Both the position numbers and the translations under genes were made by a program. Source: Alkalicoccus luteus (lineage in GTDB: Bacteria > Bacillota > Bacilli > Bacillales > Salisediminibacteriaceae). Taken from it: DNA of 64,000 nucleotides. Positions within the stretch are counted from its first letter, which is position 1. Each line of letters opens with the position of its first letter. The notes under the pieces were generated by a model. That model worked only from the letters and a program-made list of their open reading frames with translations, had not been told where the DNA came from and searched no databases. Location: NCBI GenBank assembly GCA_052061695.1, contig JBPZEY010000007.1; one strand, given 5' to 3'. Below are positions 52,134 through 60,698 of the stretch, piece by piece.

Positions 52134-52347
52134 CATTATGGGAGTAAGTGAGTAAAAAAGAAAGGGTTATTTACTATTGTTTCGTTTGTTCCGTGCACTA
52201 TTTCATATGAAACGCGTTTCGTCTCCTGGATAGCATTTAATCATTCAAATCGATTAACTACTTTTGCTTCTGGTCGAACTGTCTTTTGTGAAAGATTGGG
52301 AAGAACAAGTGTTTAGAAATGTGCAGATTTTCACGGCCGAATTATTT
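52134..52347. other. intergenic stretch without a gene
   Basis: I see no gene. A perfect palindrome GAAACGCGTTTC lies near 52208; its role is unknown. Confidence 0.4.
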
Positions 52348-52444
52348 GCTCAATATTTCACAAATTAGACACAAGGTTTATGCTCAGTAATTCACAAGTG
52401 TGTGCTATAGTATACCTATAGAAAGGTTGCTCACTAATTCACAA
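52348..52444 (+). promoter_or_regulatory. three direct repeats around the DoxX gene promoter
   Basis: GCTCAATATTTCACAA (52348-52363), GCTCAGTAATTCACAA (52382-52397) and GCTCACTAATTCACAA (52429-52444) share GCTCAnTA-TTCACAA. An extended -10 (TGCTATAGT, 52403-52411) lies between repeats two and three, so a bound repressor would block the promoter. The regulator is unknown; MarR- or HxlR-type control of quinone-responsive DoxX genes is a known parallel. Confidence 0.65.
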
Positions 52445-52566
52445 ACTAACATCCGGTCATCCCAGCGCGCAGAGCCGGAAGCACTTTGTTCCGTCCATCA
52501 TGGACAAGAAACGTGAGCAGCTTTTCTTCCAAACCAAACTTATAACAATCTTAGGAGGAATTAATC

Positions 52567-53088
52567 ATGTTTATGGACTTCTTACGGAACAATCGAATTG
52601 CTGCTGGTATTCTCACGTTTCTCCGCCTATATCTAGGTTGGGCCTGGTTGACTGCAGGGTGGGGCAAGGTAGTTGGAGGATTTGATGCTTCCGGCTATCT
52701 GCAGGGCGTTGTAGCCAATGCTGATGTTGCCGCACAATATCCTACCTACCACGCCTTTATTGAACATATAGCATTGCCGAATGCCGGCCTCTTCAGCTTT
52801 ATGGTCGCCTGGGGTGAACTGCTTGTCGGATTGGGACTGATCCTCGGTGTGTTCACTACTGCTGCTGCGTTCTTTGGAATCGTGATGAACTTCGCATTCC
52901 TGTTCGCTGGAACGATCTCTACGAATCCTTTGCTCGTCCTGGTTACCATCTTCATTCTCGCTGCGGGTGCCAACGCAGGCCGCTTCGGCGGGGACCGCTG
53001 GGTGATTCCTTACCTGCGCACCCACCTACTGGGCCGCGACTGGATCCAGAAGCGGATGCCGCAGAGCCGCCGTCCAAAAGCCGCATAG
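52567..53088 (+). CDS. DoxX family membrane protein
   Basis: This 173-residue protein has four membrane helices: the LRLYLGWAWLTAGWGKV start, an AWGELLVGLGLILG helix, a FGIVMNFAFLFAG helix and a final LVLVTIFILAAGANAGR helix. DoxX proteins in Bacillota (CatD/YfiD type) often accompany thiol- or quinone-stress enzymes, but no partner lies here. ATG follows TTAGGAGG. It is a single gene, apparently controlled by the three direct repeats upstream. The basic tail (QKRMPQSRRPK) faces the cytoplasm. Confidence 0.87.
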   Translation: MFMDFLRNNRIAAGILTFLRLYLGWAWLTAGWGKVVGGFDASGYLQGVVANADVAAQYPTYHAFIEHIALPNAGLFSFMVAWGELLVGLGLILGVFTTAAAFFGIVMNFAFLFAGTISTNPLLVLVTIFILAAGANAGRFGGDRWVIPYLRTHLLGRDWIQKRMPQSRRPKAA

Positions 53089-53097
53089 TGAAAGAGA

Positions 53098-53127
53098 ACC
53101 GGGAGCAACTGAAGCTTCCGGTTTTTC
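53098..53127 (+). terminator. intrinsic terminator of the DoxX gene
   Basis: CCGGGAGC pairs with GCTTCCGG, followed by TTTTTCC. Confidence 0.75.
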
Positions 53128-53333
53128 CATGCGTGCTGCCTTGTGAAAATGTGTATGTTTCGTCTTAAACGCATGCAGCGAGGCAGAAAGGAGGTGCAGT
53201 ATTTTTCTCCATGTAGCCAACTGTCTGTAATGTCGGATCGCTTCCGGGAGCTGGAAGCTTCCTGATGACTGGAATTCTCTGATGAAAGTTTTTATTTGGG
53301 GGCGGAAACGTTTCATTTCAGCCTTCCAACTTT

Positions 53334-53463
53334 TCATTCTCCGTCCTCAACTTATCATTTCCGGACTGTATCTTATTACGGTTATCACCCTCTGTTCGCG
53401 ATAGCGAAAATTTAATCATTTGCATGCCTGACGTTTTCACGTTCGCATCGGAACTTATCATTT
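53334..53463. repeat. dispersed 130-bp intergenic repeat, copy B
   Basis: This copy aligns without gaps over 130 bases with 20212-20341; TTATTACGGTTATCA and GATAGCGAA are identical. It lies between the convergent DoxX and thrB genes. The region 53128-53499 holds no gene. Confidence 0.7.
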
Positions 53464-53499
53464 TGCACCGATATCTCGTCCGACCCCCTCATACACATT

Positions 53500-53536
53500 A
53501 AAAGCCCGAGGCCGCAACGCGCGGCTTCGGGCTTTT
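53500..53536. terminator. bidirectional terminator after thrB
   Basis: AAAAGCCCGAGGCCGC pairs with GCGGCTTCGGGCTTTT; runs of A and T flank it. It ends the hom-thrC-thrB operon. Confidence 0.9.
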
Positions 53537-53545
53537 CGTCACGTT

Positions 53546-54466
53546 CTATCGTCGAACTGCTTCGCGGCAGGGGATCGCCTCCACGAAGGAGCCTCCTGCG
53601 TCGACTTCGACTTGTTCCACTGCCTGCTCCTGATAGTGGGAACGGAGCTGGAGCAGCACTTCTTTGCCTTTTCCTTTTGGGATAAAAAACAAAATGATCG
53701 GACCGGCGCCGCTCAGCGTCGCACCGTATACCGGAAGCTCGTCGATCAGCGTTTCGGCCCGCTGCCATTCCGGAATGGAAGGGAGGCGGTACGGCCGGTG
53801 AAACAGGTCGTTTTTCATCATTTTGCCGGCGAGCTCCCAGTTGTTCTGCATAATGGCAGCGGTCAGCACGTTCGCCGCGCTGCTGGCGTTGACGGCTGCC
53901 TTATAGGAAAAGCCTTCTGGAAGCGTATCGCGCGATTCCTTCGTGCTGAGTTCATACGACGGGATGACCGCGACGAGATCAATGTCCGGCACGCCGGCGT
54001 GCACAAGGTATGTGTCCTCTTCGTACTGGCTGCCGATGACGAGCCCGCCGTAAATGGAGGGAACGACGTTATCCGGATGTCCTTCATACAGGCTTGACCA
54101 GTGCGCTTTGTCTTCGCGCGTCAGCTGCAGATCGCAGAGCACATCCGCAAGCTCAATGCCGGCTACGATGGCCGTGGCGCTGCTTCCAAACCCGCGGGAA
54201 AGAGGGATGTCGCTCTCCATTTTGACGCGGGCGGCGGGAAGGGCGACGTCATACTTTTCTGCGATCCATTCGGCGATGATATAAATCAGGTTTTCTTTTC
54301 CGGCGGGAATGCCCTCAAGATGAGGAGAGTCCGCTTCGAATACCCATTCGTCAGCCGGCTCTGCATACAGCGTCAAGTAGCGGTTCAGCGCCATGCCGAT
54401 GGAGTCAAAGCCGGGACCCAGGTTGGCGGTGCTTGCCGGAACGCGGATTTTCCACTGCTGATTCAT
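53546..54466 (-). CDS. thrB: homoserine kinase
   Basis: This 306-residue GHMP-family kinase phosphorylates homoserine for threonine synthesis. PASTANLGPGFDSIGMAL is at the start, the ATP loop PLSRGFGSSATAIVAG near residue 90, and SGAGPIILFF near 250. ATG overlaps the threonine synthase stop as ATGA. It is the last gene of the operon. Length is normal. Confidence 0.95.
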   Translation of the reverse strand: MNQQWKIRVPASTANLGPGFDSIGMALNRYLTLYAEPADEWVFEADSPHLEGIPAGKENLIYIIAEWIAEKYDVALPAARVKMESDIPLSRGFGSSATAIVAGIELADVLCDLQLTREDKAHWSSLYEGHPDNVVPSIYGGLVIGSQYEEDTYLVHAGVPDIDLVAVIPSYELSTKESRDTLPEGFSYKAAVNASSAANVLTAAIMQNNWELAGKMMKNDLFHRPYRLPSIPEWQRAETLIDELPVYGATLSGAGPIILFFIPKGKGKEVLLQLRSHYQEQAVEQVEVDAGGSFVEAIPCREAVRR

Positions 54467-55527
54467 GACTGCTTCACCCTTCCAAGCATATGATCAAAGA
54501 CGACCTGCTCATCATTTGGCAGCTTGACAGGCTGCACAGGAGCGGTATCGATCGCCGTATTCGGATCCTTCAGTCCGTTTCCAGTCAGTACAGAAACGAC
54601 GCGGGAGCCCTTTTTGATTTCGCCGGATTCGATCTGTTTGATCAGGCCGGCTACAGAAGCGGCAGAAGCCGGCTCGGCGAACACGCCTTCTTCGCGCGCG
54701 AGCAGCTTGTAGGCTGCGACGATTTCATCGTCTGTGACAAAGTCAATCGCGCCGCCGGAAGCTGATGCAGCGTTTACTGCCTTATCCCAGCTTGCCGGGT
54801 TGCCGATCCGGATCGCGGTTGCGAGTGTTTCCGGCTGATCGATGACTTTGTTTTGCACGATCGCCGCTGACCCTTCTGCTTCGAAGCCGCGCATTTGCGG
54901 GAGTCCTGTTCCTCGCGCTTTGTGATACTCTTCAAACCCTTTCCAGTAGGCCGTGATGTTGCCGGCGTTGCCGACGGGAATCGTCAGGACGTCCGGCGCG
55001 CTGCCGAGTGCGTCCACCACTTCAAAGGCGGCCGTTTTCTGTCCTTCAATCCGGTACGGGTTCACCGAGTTTACAAGCGTGATCGGCGTCTGTTTTTCCA
55101 AGTTGCGCACCATCTGCAGCGCATTGTCGAAGTTTCCTTCGATGCTGACGATTTCAGCCCCGTAGACGACCGCCTGCGCGAGCTTGCCCATGGCAATTTT
55201 CCCGTCCGGAATGACGATCAGGCAGCGCATTTTTGCCTGAGCCGCATAAGCGGCAGCGGCAGCTGACGTGTTTCCGGTAGAAGCGCACATGATCGCTTCG
55301 CTTCCAGATTCCTTCGCTTTGGCAACAGCCATGACCATGCCGCGGTCTTTGAATGAGCCGGTCGGGTTGGCACCGTCGTATTTCACGTACAATTCTACGC
55401 CGAGCTTCTCAGAAAGATGCTTCATCGGCAGCAGCGGTGTATTGCCCTCCTGCAGCGAAAGCATTGGTGTATCTTCAGTTACTGGCAGATATTCCTTATA
55501 TTCTTCTAATAGTCCGCGCCACAGCAT
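54463..55527 (-). CDS. thrC: threonine synthase
   Basis: This 354-residue PLP enzyme converts O-phosphohomoserine to threonine. The PLP lysine lies in NPTGSFKDRGM near residue 60, and the phosphate loop is PVGNAGNI near 185. It is the short bacterial type without the long N-terminal extension. ATG overlaps the homoserine dehydrogenase stop by one base (TAATG), indicating coupling. Confidence 0.95.
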   Translation of the reverse strand: MLWRGLLEEYKEYLPVTEDTPMLSLQEGNTPLLPMKHLSEKLGVELYVKYDGANPTGSFKDRGMVMAVAKAKESGSEAIMCASTGNTSAAAAAYAAQAKMRCLIVIPDGKIAMGKLAQAVVYGAEIVSIEGNFDNALQMVRNLEKQTPITLVNSVNPYRIEGQKTAAFEVVDALGSAPDVLTIPVGNAGNITAYWKGFEEYHKARGTGLPQMRGFEAEGSAAIVQNKVIDQPETLATAIRIGNPASWDKAVNAASASGGAIDFVTDDEIVAAYKLLAREEGVFAEPASAASVAGLIKQIESGEIKKGSRVVSVLTGNGLKDPNTAIDTAPVQPVKLPNDEQVVFDHMLGRVKQS

Positions 55528-56825
55528 TATGACATGTCTCCTTCCGTACGGTAGCTGCTCTTAATCTCGACGACAACATCCTCGTCCTGAAGGCGCTCCA
55601 GTACTTCCTCATAATCTTTTTTCGTTACTTCATGAGTGACTACAATGATTTCCGCCAGGCGGCCTTCGTTCAGCGGTACCTGCAGGATCTTTTCCAAGCT
55701 GACGTTATGCTCGTCGAAAATGCGGGTCAATGCTGCAAACGTGCCGCGCTTGTCTTTTGCGTGAATCCGCAGGAAGTACTTCGAACGGATTTCTTCATCG
55801 GTTTTCAGCTGCTTCTCAAACTGAGGAATGACAGCAGAGTTGCCGGTGACCCCGAGCCGCTTGTTTTTCAATACTTCCACTAAGTCGGAAACGACAGCGG
55901 TAGCCGTCGGCAGCTTGCCGGCGCCGGGACCGTAAAACATCGTTTCCCCGACCGCTTCCCCGTAGACGTAAACGGCGTTAAACTCGTCATCGACAGACGC
56001 AAGCGGATGCTCATGCGGAACGAGCGTCGGCTGCACGCTCACCTCCACTTTATCGCCGTCACGGACAGCAATCCCGATCAGCTTCATCGTATAGCCGAGC
56101 TGCTTGCTGTACTGCAGATCCTGGCTCGTCACCCTGCTGATGCCCGAAACCGACACATCATCCAGATCAAGGTTCATGGAAAAGCCGAGCGTGCCGAGAA
56201 TCGCAATCTTTCTCGCAGCGTCAAGTCCCTCCACATCAGCGGTCGGATCCGCTTCTGCGTAGCCGAGCGCCTGTGCTTCTTTTAACACGTCTTCATAGAG
56301 ACGTCCTTCTTTCGTCATCTGGGTCAAAATATAGTTTGTCGTACCGTTGACGATCCCCATCATCTTCGTGATCCGGTCGGAGGCCAGCCCCTCCACGATC
56401 GTGCGCAGAATCGGAATGCCGCCGGCGACGCTTGCCTCATAAAATAAATCGCATTTTTGCTCGTTTGCTGTTTTCAGCAGCTCGCTGCCGTGTACAGCCA
56501 TCACATCTTTATTGGCTGTAACAACATGCTTGCCGTGCTCCAGCGCTTTTTTCATATAGTCGCGTGCCTGCTCCATGCCGCCCATCACTTCTACGACCAC
56601 ATCAATGTCCTCATCGAGAAGAATATCATCTGCATTCGTCGTAAGCTCTGTATGTGCAGCGGCCGGGCCGCGGTCCTTGTCCAGACTTGATACGAGCACT
56701 TTCTTTACTTTTACCGGTGCTCCGATCTGGTGAGCTAATTTATCCTGATGCTGCTCAATAATTTCAAGTACTCCGGTTCCTACCGTGCCGAAGCCAAGTA
56801 GTCCTACATTCATCTGTTGTGCCAT
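55527..56825 (-). CDS. hom: homoserine dehydrogenase
   Basis: This 432-residue NAD(P)-dependent enzyme converts aspartate semialdehyde to homoserine. The dinucleotide fold begins VGLLGFGTVGTGV near residue 7. The catalytic region carries GIVNGTTNYIL and GYAEADPTADVEG around residues 165-205. A C-terminal ACT domain (about 350-425) suggests threonine feedback. It is first in the hom-thrC-thrB operon and shares its product with metA. ATG follows AGGAGTGAG. Confidence 0.95.
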   Translation of the reverse strand: MAQQMNVGLLGFGTVGTGVLEIIEQHQDKLAHQIGAPVKVKKVLVSSLDKDRGPAAAHTELTTNADDILLDEDIDVVVEVMGGMEQARDYMKKALEHGKHVVTANKDVMAVHGSELLKTANEQKCDLFYEASVAGGIPILRTIVEGLASDRITKMMGIVNGTTNYILTQMTKEGRLYEDVLKEAQALGYAEADPTADVEGLDAARKIAILGTLGFSMNLDLDDVSVSGISRVTSQDLQYSKQLGYTMKLIGIAVRDGDKVEVSVQPTLVPHEHPLASVDDEFNAVYVYGEAVGETMFYGPGAGKLPTATAVVSDLVEVLKNKRLGVTGNSAVIPQFEKQLKTDEEIRSKYFLRIHAKDKRGTFAALTRIFDEHNVSLEKILQVPLNEGRLAEIIVVTHEVTKKDYEEVLERLQDEDVVVEIKSSYRTEGDMS

Positions 56826-56881
56826 CCCCGCTCACTCCTGATTGTCTCTATTTACGGTACAAATGTTTTCGTATAAAGGAC

Positions 56882-56910
56882 ATTATATAGAGGATAATGC
56901 GTAATAACAA
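56882..56910 (-). promoter_or_regulatory. sigma-A promoter of hom-thrC-thrB
   Basis: On the minus strand TTGTTA and TATAAT are separated by 17 bases, 57 bases before the hom start. No T-box or other attenuator is seen. Confidence 0.65.
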
Positions 56911-57032
56911 CCACTTGGACGCAAATAAACGAGGTATTTTTATGATAGCGTTTTCACTATCAGGGCGTTTGTTTTTTAGTCAATCCATAGACGTGATAAT
57001 ATGGAAGCAGATTGGAGAGGAGGATGTGCAGA

Positions 57033-57956
57033 ATGAATCATACCATTCACCGTCACCACCATCATTTTGTCTGGGACCGGTCGCTTGAACCGGTATATGA
57101 GGCAGAGCCGGGTGAGGAAATCGGCTTTGAAGTAACGGACTCGTCTGCCGGTCAGCTGTCCAAAACGTCTACCGCGCAGGACGTGGCGAAATTGGATTTT
57201 GACAAAGTAAACCCCGTAAACGGACCCGTTTACGTCAAGGGAGCCAAACCGGGCGATACGCTGGAAGTGGAAATTCTCGGTTTTGGTCCGCAAAGCTGGG
57301 GCTGGACGGGCGTCATTCCTGGATTCGGACTGCTGAGCGAGCATTTTCAGGAGGCTGCTTTAAAAATCTGGGACCTGGAACAGGGGAAAGCGGAATTCCT
57401 TCACGGGATCGAGATTCCAATCGCACCGTTTCCAGGCACGATCGGCACGGCTCTCGCTGAACAAGGAGCACACAGCGTTGTACCGCCGCGTCAAAACGGA
57501 GGCAACATGGACATCCGTCACTTAACGCGGGGAACCAAGCTGTACCTGCCGGTGTGGGTGGAGGGAGCGATGTTTTCCGTAGGAGACACGCATGCTGCCC
57601 AGGGAGACGGGGAAGTATGCGGCACAGCGATTGAGGCGCCGATGGACATCGAGCTGAAGTTTCAGCTGCATAAAGGAAGGCAGATCAAGGAGCCGCAGTT
57701 TGAGACGAAAGGCCCGCTCGTTCACGGTCCGCCTGACCAGCGCTATTATGTCACTACCGGCTTTGGTGAGGATCTGATGACGGCCTGCCGCAAAGCAGTG
57801 AGTTACATGATTGAGCATATCAGCCACACATACGGCCTTTCAGACGTCGAAGCATACATGCTTTGCAGCACCGCAGTTGACTTGAAGCTGAGTGAAGTAG
57901 TGGATATTCCGCACTACCTCGTCTCTGCGTATCTTCCATTATCTATCTTTAAGTAG
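57033..57956 (+). CDS. acetamidase/formamidase family protein
   Basis: This 307-residue enzyme of the FmdA/AmdA family hydrolyses short amides to ammonia and acid. HRHHHHFVWDRSLEPV at the start, GPVYVKGAKPGDTLEVEIL near 70, NGGNMDIRHLTRG and SVGDTHAAQGDGEVCGTAIE carry the conserved residues that bind the metal in the family. ATG at 57033 follows GAGAGGAGG; the start seven codons earlier is not preferred. It is a single gene with a terminator. The true substrate is unknown. Confidence 0.9.
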   Translation: MNHTIHRHHHHFVWDRSLEPVYEAEPGEEIGFEVTDSSAGQLSKTSTAQDVAKLDFDKVNPVNGPVYVKGAKPGDTLEVEILGFGPQSWGWTGVIPGFGLLSEHFQEAALKIWDLEQGKAEFLHGIEIPIAPFPGTIGTALAEQGAHSVVPPRQNGGNMDIRHLTRGTKLYLPVWVEGAMFSVGDTHAAQGDGEVCGTAIEAPMDIELKFQLHKGRQIKEPQFETKGPLVHGPPDQRYYVTTGFGEDLMTACRKAVSYMIEHISHTYGLSDVEAYMLCSTAVDLKLSEVVDIPHYLVSAYLPLSIFK

Positions 57957-57957
57957 C

Positions 57958-57986
57958 GACAGGATGTTTATTCTGTCGTTTTTTTG
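57958..57986 (+). terminator. intrinsic terminator
   Basis: CGACAG pairs with CTGTCG, followed by eight T. It ends the amidase gene. Confidence 0.85.
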
Positions 57987-58066
57987 AGTAAAAAAACCTA
58001 TAATGGAAGTAACAGCTTAGAAGAAACGACGTCTATAACTTTAATTTGTATAAAAGGAGCTTCAAT

Positions 58067-59659
58067 ATGGAACGATATCAGCAGATGGTGTATAAGCGGA
58101 TCGAGAAGACACTGGAGCTCTGGGAGCAGTCAGGGGATATTCGCGAAGATGAATTGTACCGCTTTTTTCATAACGTGAAAGGCACAGCAGGAACCGTTGG
58201 AATGACGGACGTGTATGAGGCGGCGTCAGTCAGGCTGGAACAGCTGTCAGAAACGGGACACTCAGTGCTGCCGCGGTCAACCTGGAAACCGATGCTTGAG
58301 CAGCTCATGCCGAGCAGGGAACAGCCGGTATTAAAGGAGCCTGAGCCCGAGCCGGAGGAAGAGACACCTTTTATCCTGGTGATTGACGATGATGTAGAGT
58401 TTATTGCCTATGCAAAAGAACTGCTGGAATCAAATGGGTACCAGGCTTTGCTGGCGATGACCGGTGAAAAAGGAATCGACATGTTTTATGAGTTCCGTCC
58501 GAAGCTCGTTATTTTAGACGCGCTCATGCCAGCTTTAAATGGGGAGAGCGTGTTCAGCCGGATTCGTGACAAGGCCGTGAGCGACTTTACCCCGATTGTC
58601 CTGCTGGGGGCAGGGGCAGGTCTGGAAGAACGGATCAGCGCTTATGAACAGGGAGCAATGGACTTTATCAGCAAACCGCTGCAGCAGGAGCTGTTTTTTC
58701 CCTTTTTAAAAAACCGGCTGCAGCTTCAGGAGCGCATCTGGAATTCGGCACTGCAGGATGAGCTGACTGGTGCGCGAAACCGCAAGCGCTTGTTTCAGGA
58801 TATGGCTGTCCTGCAGGAAAAAGCGAAAGAAGCAGCCGTTTCGTTTTCCCTCATTCTTTGTGATCTGGATTATTTTAAAAAGATCAACGACACATATGGA
58901 CACAGCACCGGGGATGAAGCACTCCGCCTGTTTGTGGATGAAACAGAAGCGCTGCTCGGAGCAGGAGAGAGCCTGTACCGCTATGGCGGCGAAGAATTCG
59001 TCGTCATTATGGAAGATGCCGGACCGGAGCAGGCAGAATACCGCATGGATCAGCTGAGGGAACGACTGGAGCAGCGTCCGCTGGAGGAAAGCGGAGTCAA
59101 GCTGAAGTTTTCTGCCGGCATTTCGACCCCTGAGAAGGAGTCCTTCCATCCGGAGGAGCTGCTTGAAAAAGCCGATCAGGCGCTGTATTACGCCAAGCGG
59201 CACGGCCGGGGCCGAACGGTTCCCTATAAAGAAGGGATCGCAGATGCGGTTGAGCAGGGAGTCGTGCAGGTGATTGTCGTCGACGATGACGAAGTGGTGC
59301 GGGATATGCTGCGACAGTACATGCAGCGCCGGACGGAGTTTGCAGGCAAAATCGTCCGTTTCCGCAGTTATCCGGACGGTGCCGCATTTTTAGAGGATAA
59401 CTGGTATCGGGAAAATGATTATTACTTTCTGCTCCTGGACGGCATGATGCCGAAGCTTGACGGCATTGATGTGTTGACGGAAGTGCGCAGCTCGTATCCG
59501 AAAGAACGAATACTCGTGTCGATGCTTACGGCCAGAAAAAGCGAGGCCGAAATTGCGCGGGCACTGGAGCTTGGCGCAGATGATTATATGGTCAAGCCCT
59601 TCCGAGTAAGGGAAGTGGCTGCCCGCATGACAAGATTAATGGAAAGGGTGTTTGCCTGA
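58067..59659 (+). CDS. HPt-REC-GGEEF-REC signalling protein (diguanylate cyclase)
   Basis: This 530-residue cytoplasmic hub has four domains. An HPt domain covers about 1-85, with His35 in FFHNVKGTAG. REC1 spans about 101-208 (Asp151 in VILDALMP). The GGDEF domain spans about 225-388 with GGEEF at 307-311, a form compatible with diguanylate cyclase activity; no RxxD inhibitory site precedes it. REC2 spans about 400-528 (Asp458 in LLLDGMMP). It should take phosphate from the kinase encoded downstream and make c-di-GMP. ATG at 58067 follows AAAAGGAG. It is first in the five-gene operon. Confidence 0.9.
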   Translation: MERYQQMVYKRIEKTLELWEQSGDIREDELYRFFHNVKGTAGTVGMTDVYEAASVRLEQLSETGHSVLPRSTWKPMLEQLMPSREQPVLKEPEPEPEEETPFILVIDDDVEFIAYAKELLESNGYQALLAMTGEKGIDMFYEFRPKLVILDALMPALNGESVFSRIRDKAVSDFTPIVLLGAGAGLEERISAYEQGAMDFISKPLQQELFFPFLKNRLQLQERIWNSALQDELTGARNRKRLFQDMAVLQEKAKEAAVSFSLILCDLDYFKKINDTYGHSTGDEALRLFVDETEALLGAGESLYRYGGEEFVVIMEDAGPEQAEYRMDQLRERLEQRPLEESGVKLKFSAGISTPEKESFHPEELLEKADQALYYAKRHGRGRTVPYKEGIADAVEQGVVQVIVVDDDEVVRDMLRQYMQRRTEFAGKIVRFRSYPDGAAFLEDNWYRENDYYFLLLDGMMPKLDGIDVLTEVRSSYPKERILVSMLTARKSEAEIARALELGADDYMVKPFRVREVAARMTRLMERVFA

Positions 59660-60696
59660 TGATGTGGGCTGTGTGGCTGATCATACTGTTTGTCGCTTTG
59701 CAGCTGGTGCTGCTCGTCTATTTGCTTTTGATGAAGTCGCGCGCACTCCGCTATGAGGAAGCACTGCAGGCGCATTATGAAAATCTGCTGCCGAAAATGG
59801 TGTCCTACGCTTCTGGTGAAGAGCAGCATCTGCCTGATTTTCCGGAACGGGGCCAGCTGAAGGTGGCGATCATCGAGAAGGTGCTCGACCGGCTGGCGCT
59901 GATAACGGAAAACACCGGCGAACAGGAGCGGCTTCAGCTCTTTGCTGAACAGGAGCTGCTGCCGGTTTATAAAAAGCGTCTCCGTAAAGGCAATTGGGCG
60001 GAACGGATGAATACGCTCTACTTTATTGAAGACCTGCATTTGACGCAGATGGCTGATGCTGTGGATACCCACATCAACCGGCTGCAGCAGGGAACAGAAG
60101 AATACAGGCAGGCAGTCCGGACACTTGCATCACTCGGCCATACTGGTGCGGTTGATGAATTGCTTCGTGAAGACACGACCGGAGTCGTCTTTCAAAAAGA
60201 AATCCTGCGGAGGCTCCCCGAAGAAGAGCTTCGGCACCTAGTAAACCGGCTTGACTCTGAAGCGCACCCGGAGCTCTTCCAGGCGCTTATTGTTCACATT
60301 GGGGAACGGGGGCTGCTGGAATTTCTGCCGGATGTGGAGCGGGCGCTTCATCATACGAATAAGGAAATCCGGTTAAAGGCGATGCGGAGCATCGGTGCCT
60401 TTCAGTATATGAATACACCGGCGCTGATCGATCCCTTTTTCCGTTCAGACCATTGGGAAGAGCGGATGTATGCCTGTAAAACGGCGGCCGTTCTTTCTCT
60501 GGAAAACCGGAGGGATGAGCTGCTGGAGCTGCTTGCAGACTCGGAATGGTGGGTCCGCTATGCCGCAGCTGAAGCGCTGCAGAGCTTTTCAGATGGCGAA
60601 ATTCTGCTGGAATACGCACGGAATAATCATGAAGACCGCTTTGCACGGGATATGGCAGCGCGGACGCTGACAGCAAAAGCGGAAGGGGAGCGGTAA
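59659..60696 (+). CDS. HEAT-repeat membrane protein
   Basis: This 345-residue protein has one N-terminal membrane helix (about 3-25) and a cytoplasmic alpha-solenoid of HEAT-like repeats (RTLASLGHTGAVDELL, EIRLKAMRSIGAF, WWVRYAAAEALQSF). It probably acts as a scaffold for protein contacts at the membrane. It overlaps the signalling gene by one base (TGATG), and the glycosyltransferase gene starts two bases after its stop, so it most likely links the two. No enzymatic motif is visible. Confidence 0.85.
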   Translation: MMWAVWLIILFVALQLVLLVYLLLMKSRALRYEEALQAHYENLLPKMVSYASGEEQHLPDFPERGQLKVAIIEKVLDRLALITENTGEQERLQLFAEQELLPVYKKRLRKGNWAERMNTLYFIEDLHLTQMADAVDTHINRLQQGTEEYRQAVRTLASLGHTGAVDELLREDTTGVVFQKEILRRLPEEELRHLVNRLDSEAHPELFQALIVHIGERGLLEFLPDVERALHHTNKEIRLKAMRSIGAFQYMNTPALIDPFFRSDHWEERMYACKTAAVLSLENRRDELLELLADSEWWVRYAAAEALQSFSDGEILLEYARNNHEDRFARDMAARTLTAKAEGER

Positions 60697-60698
60697 AC

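Noticed and set aside
53281..53320. cre-like GAAACGTTTC palindrome
   Set aside because: Three consensus mismatches and it lies in a repeat flank between convergent genes.
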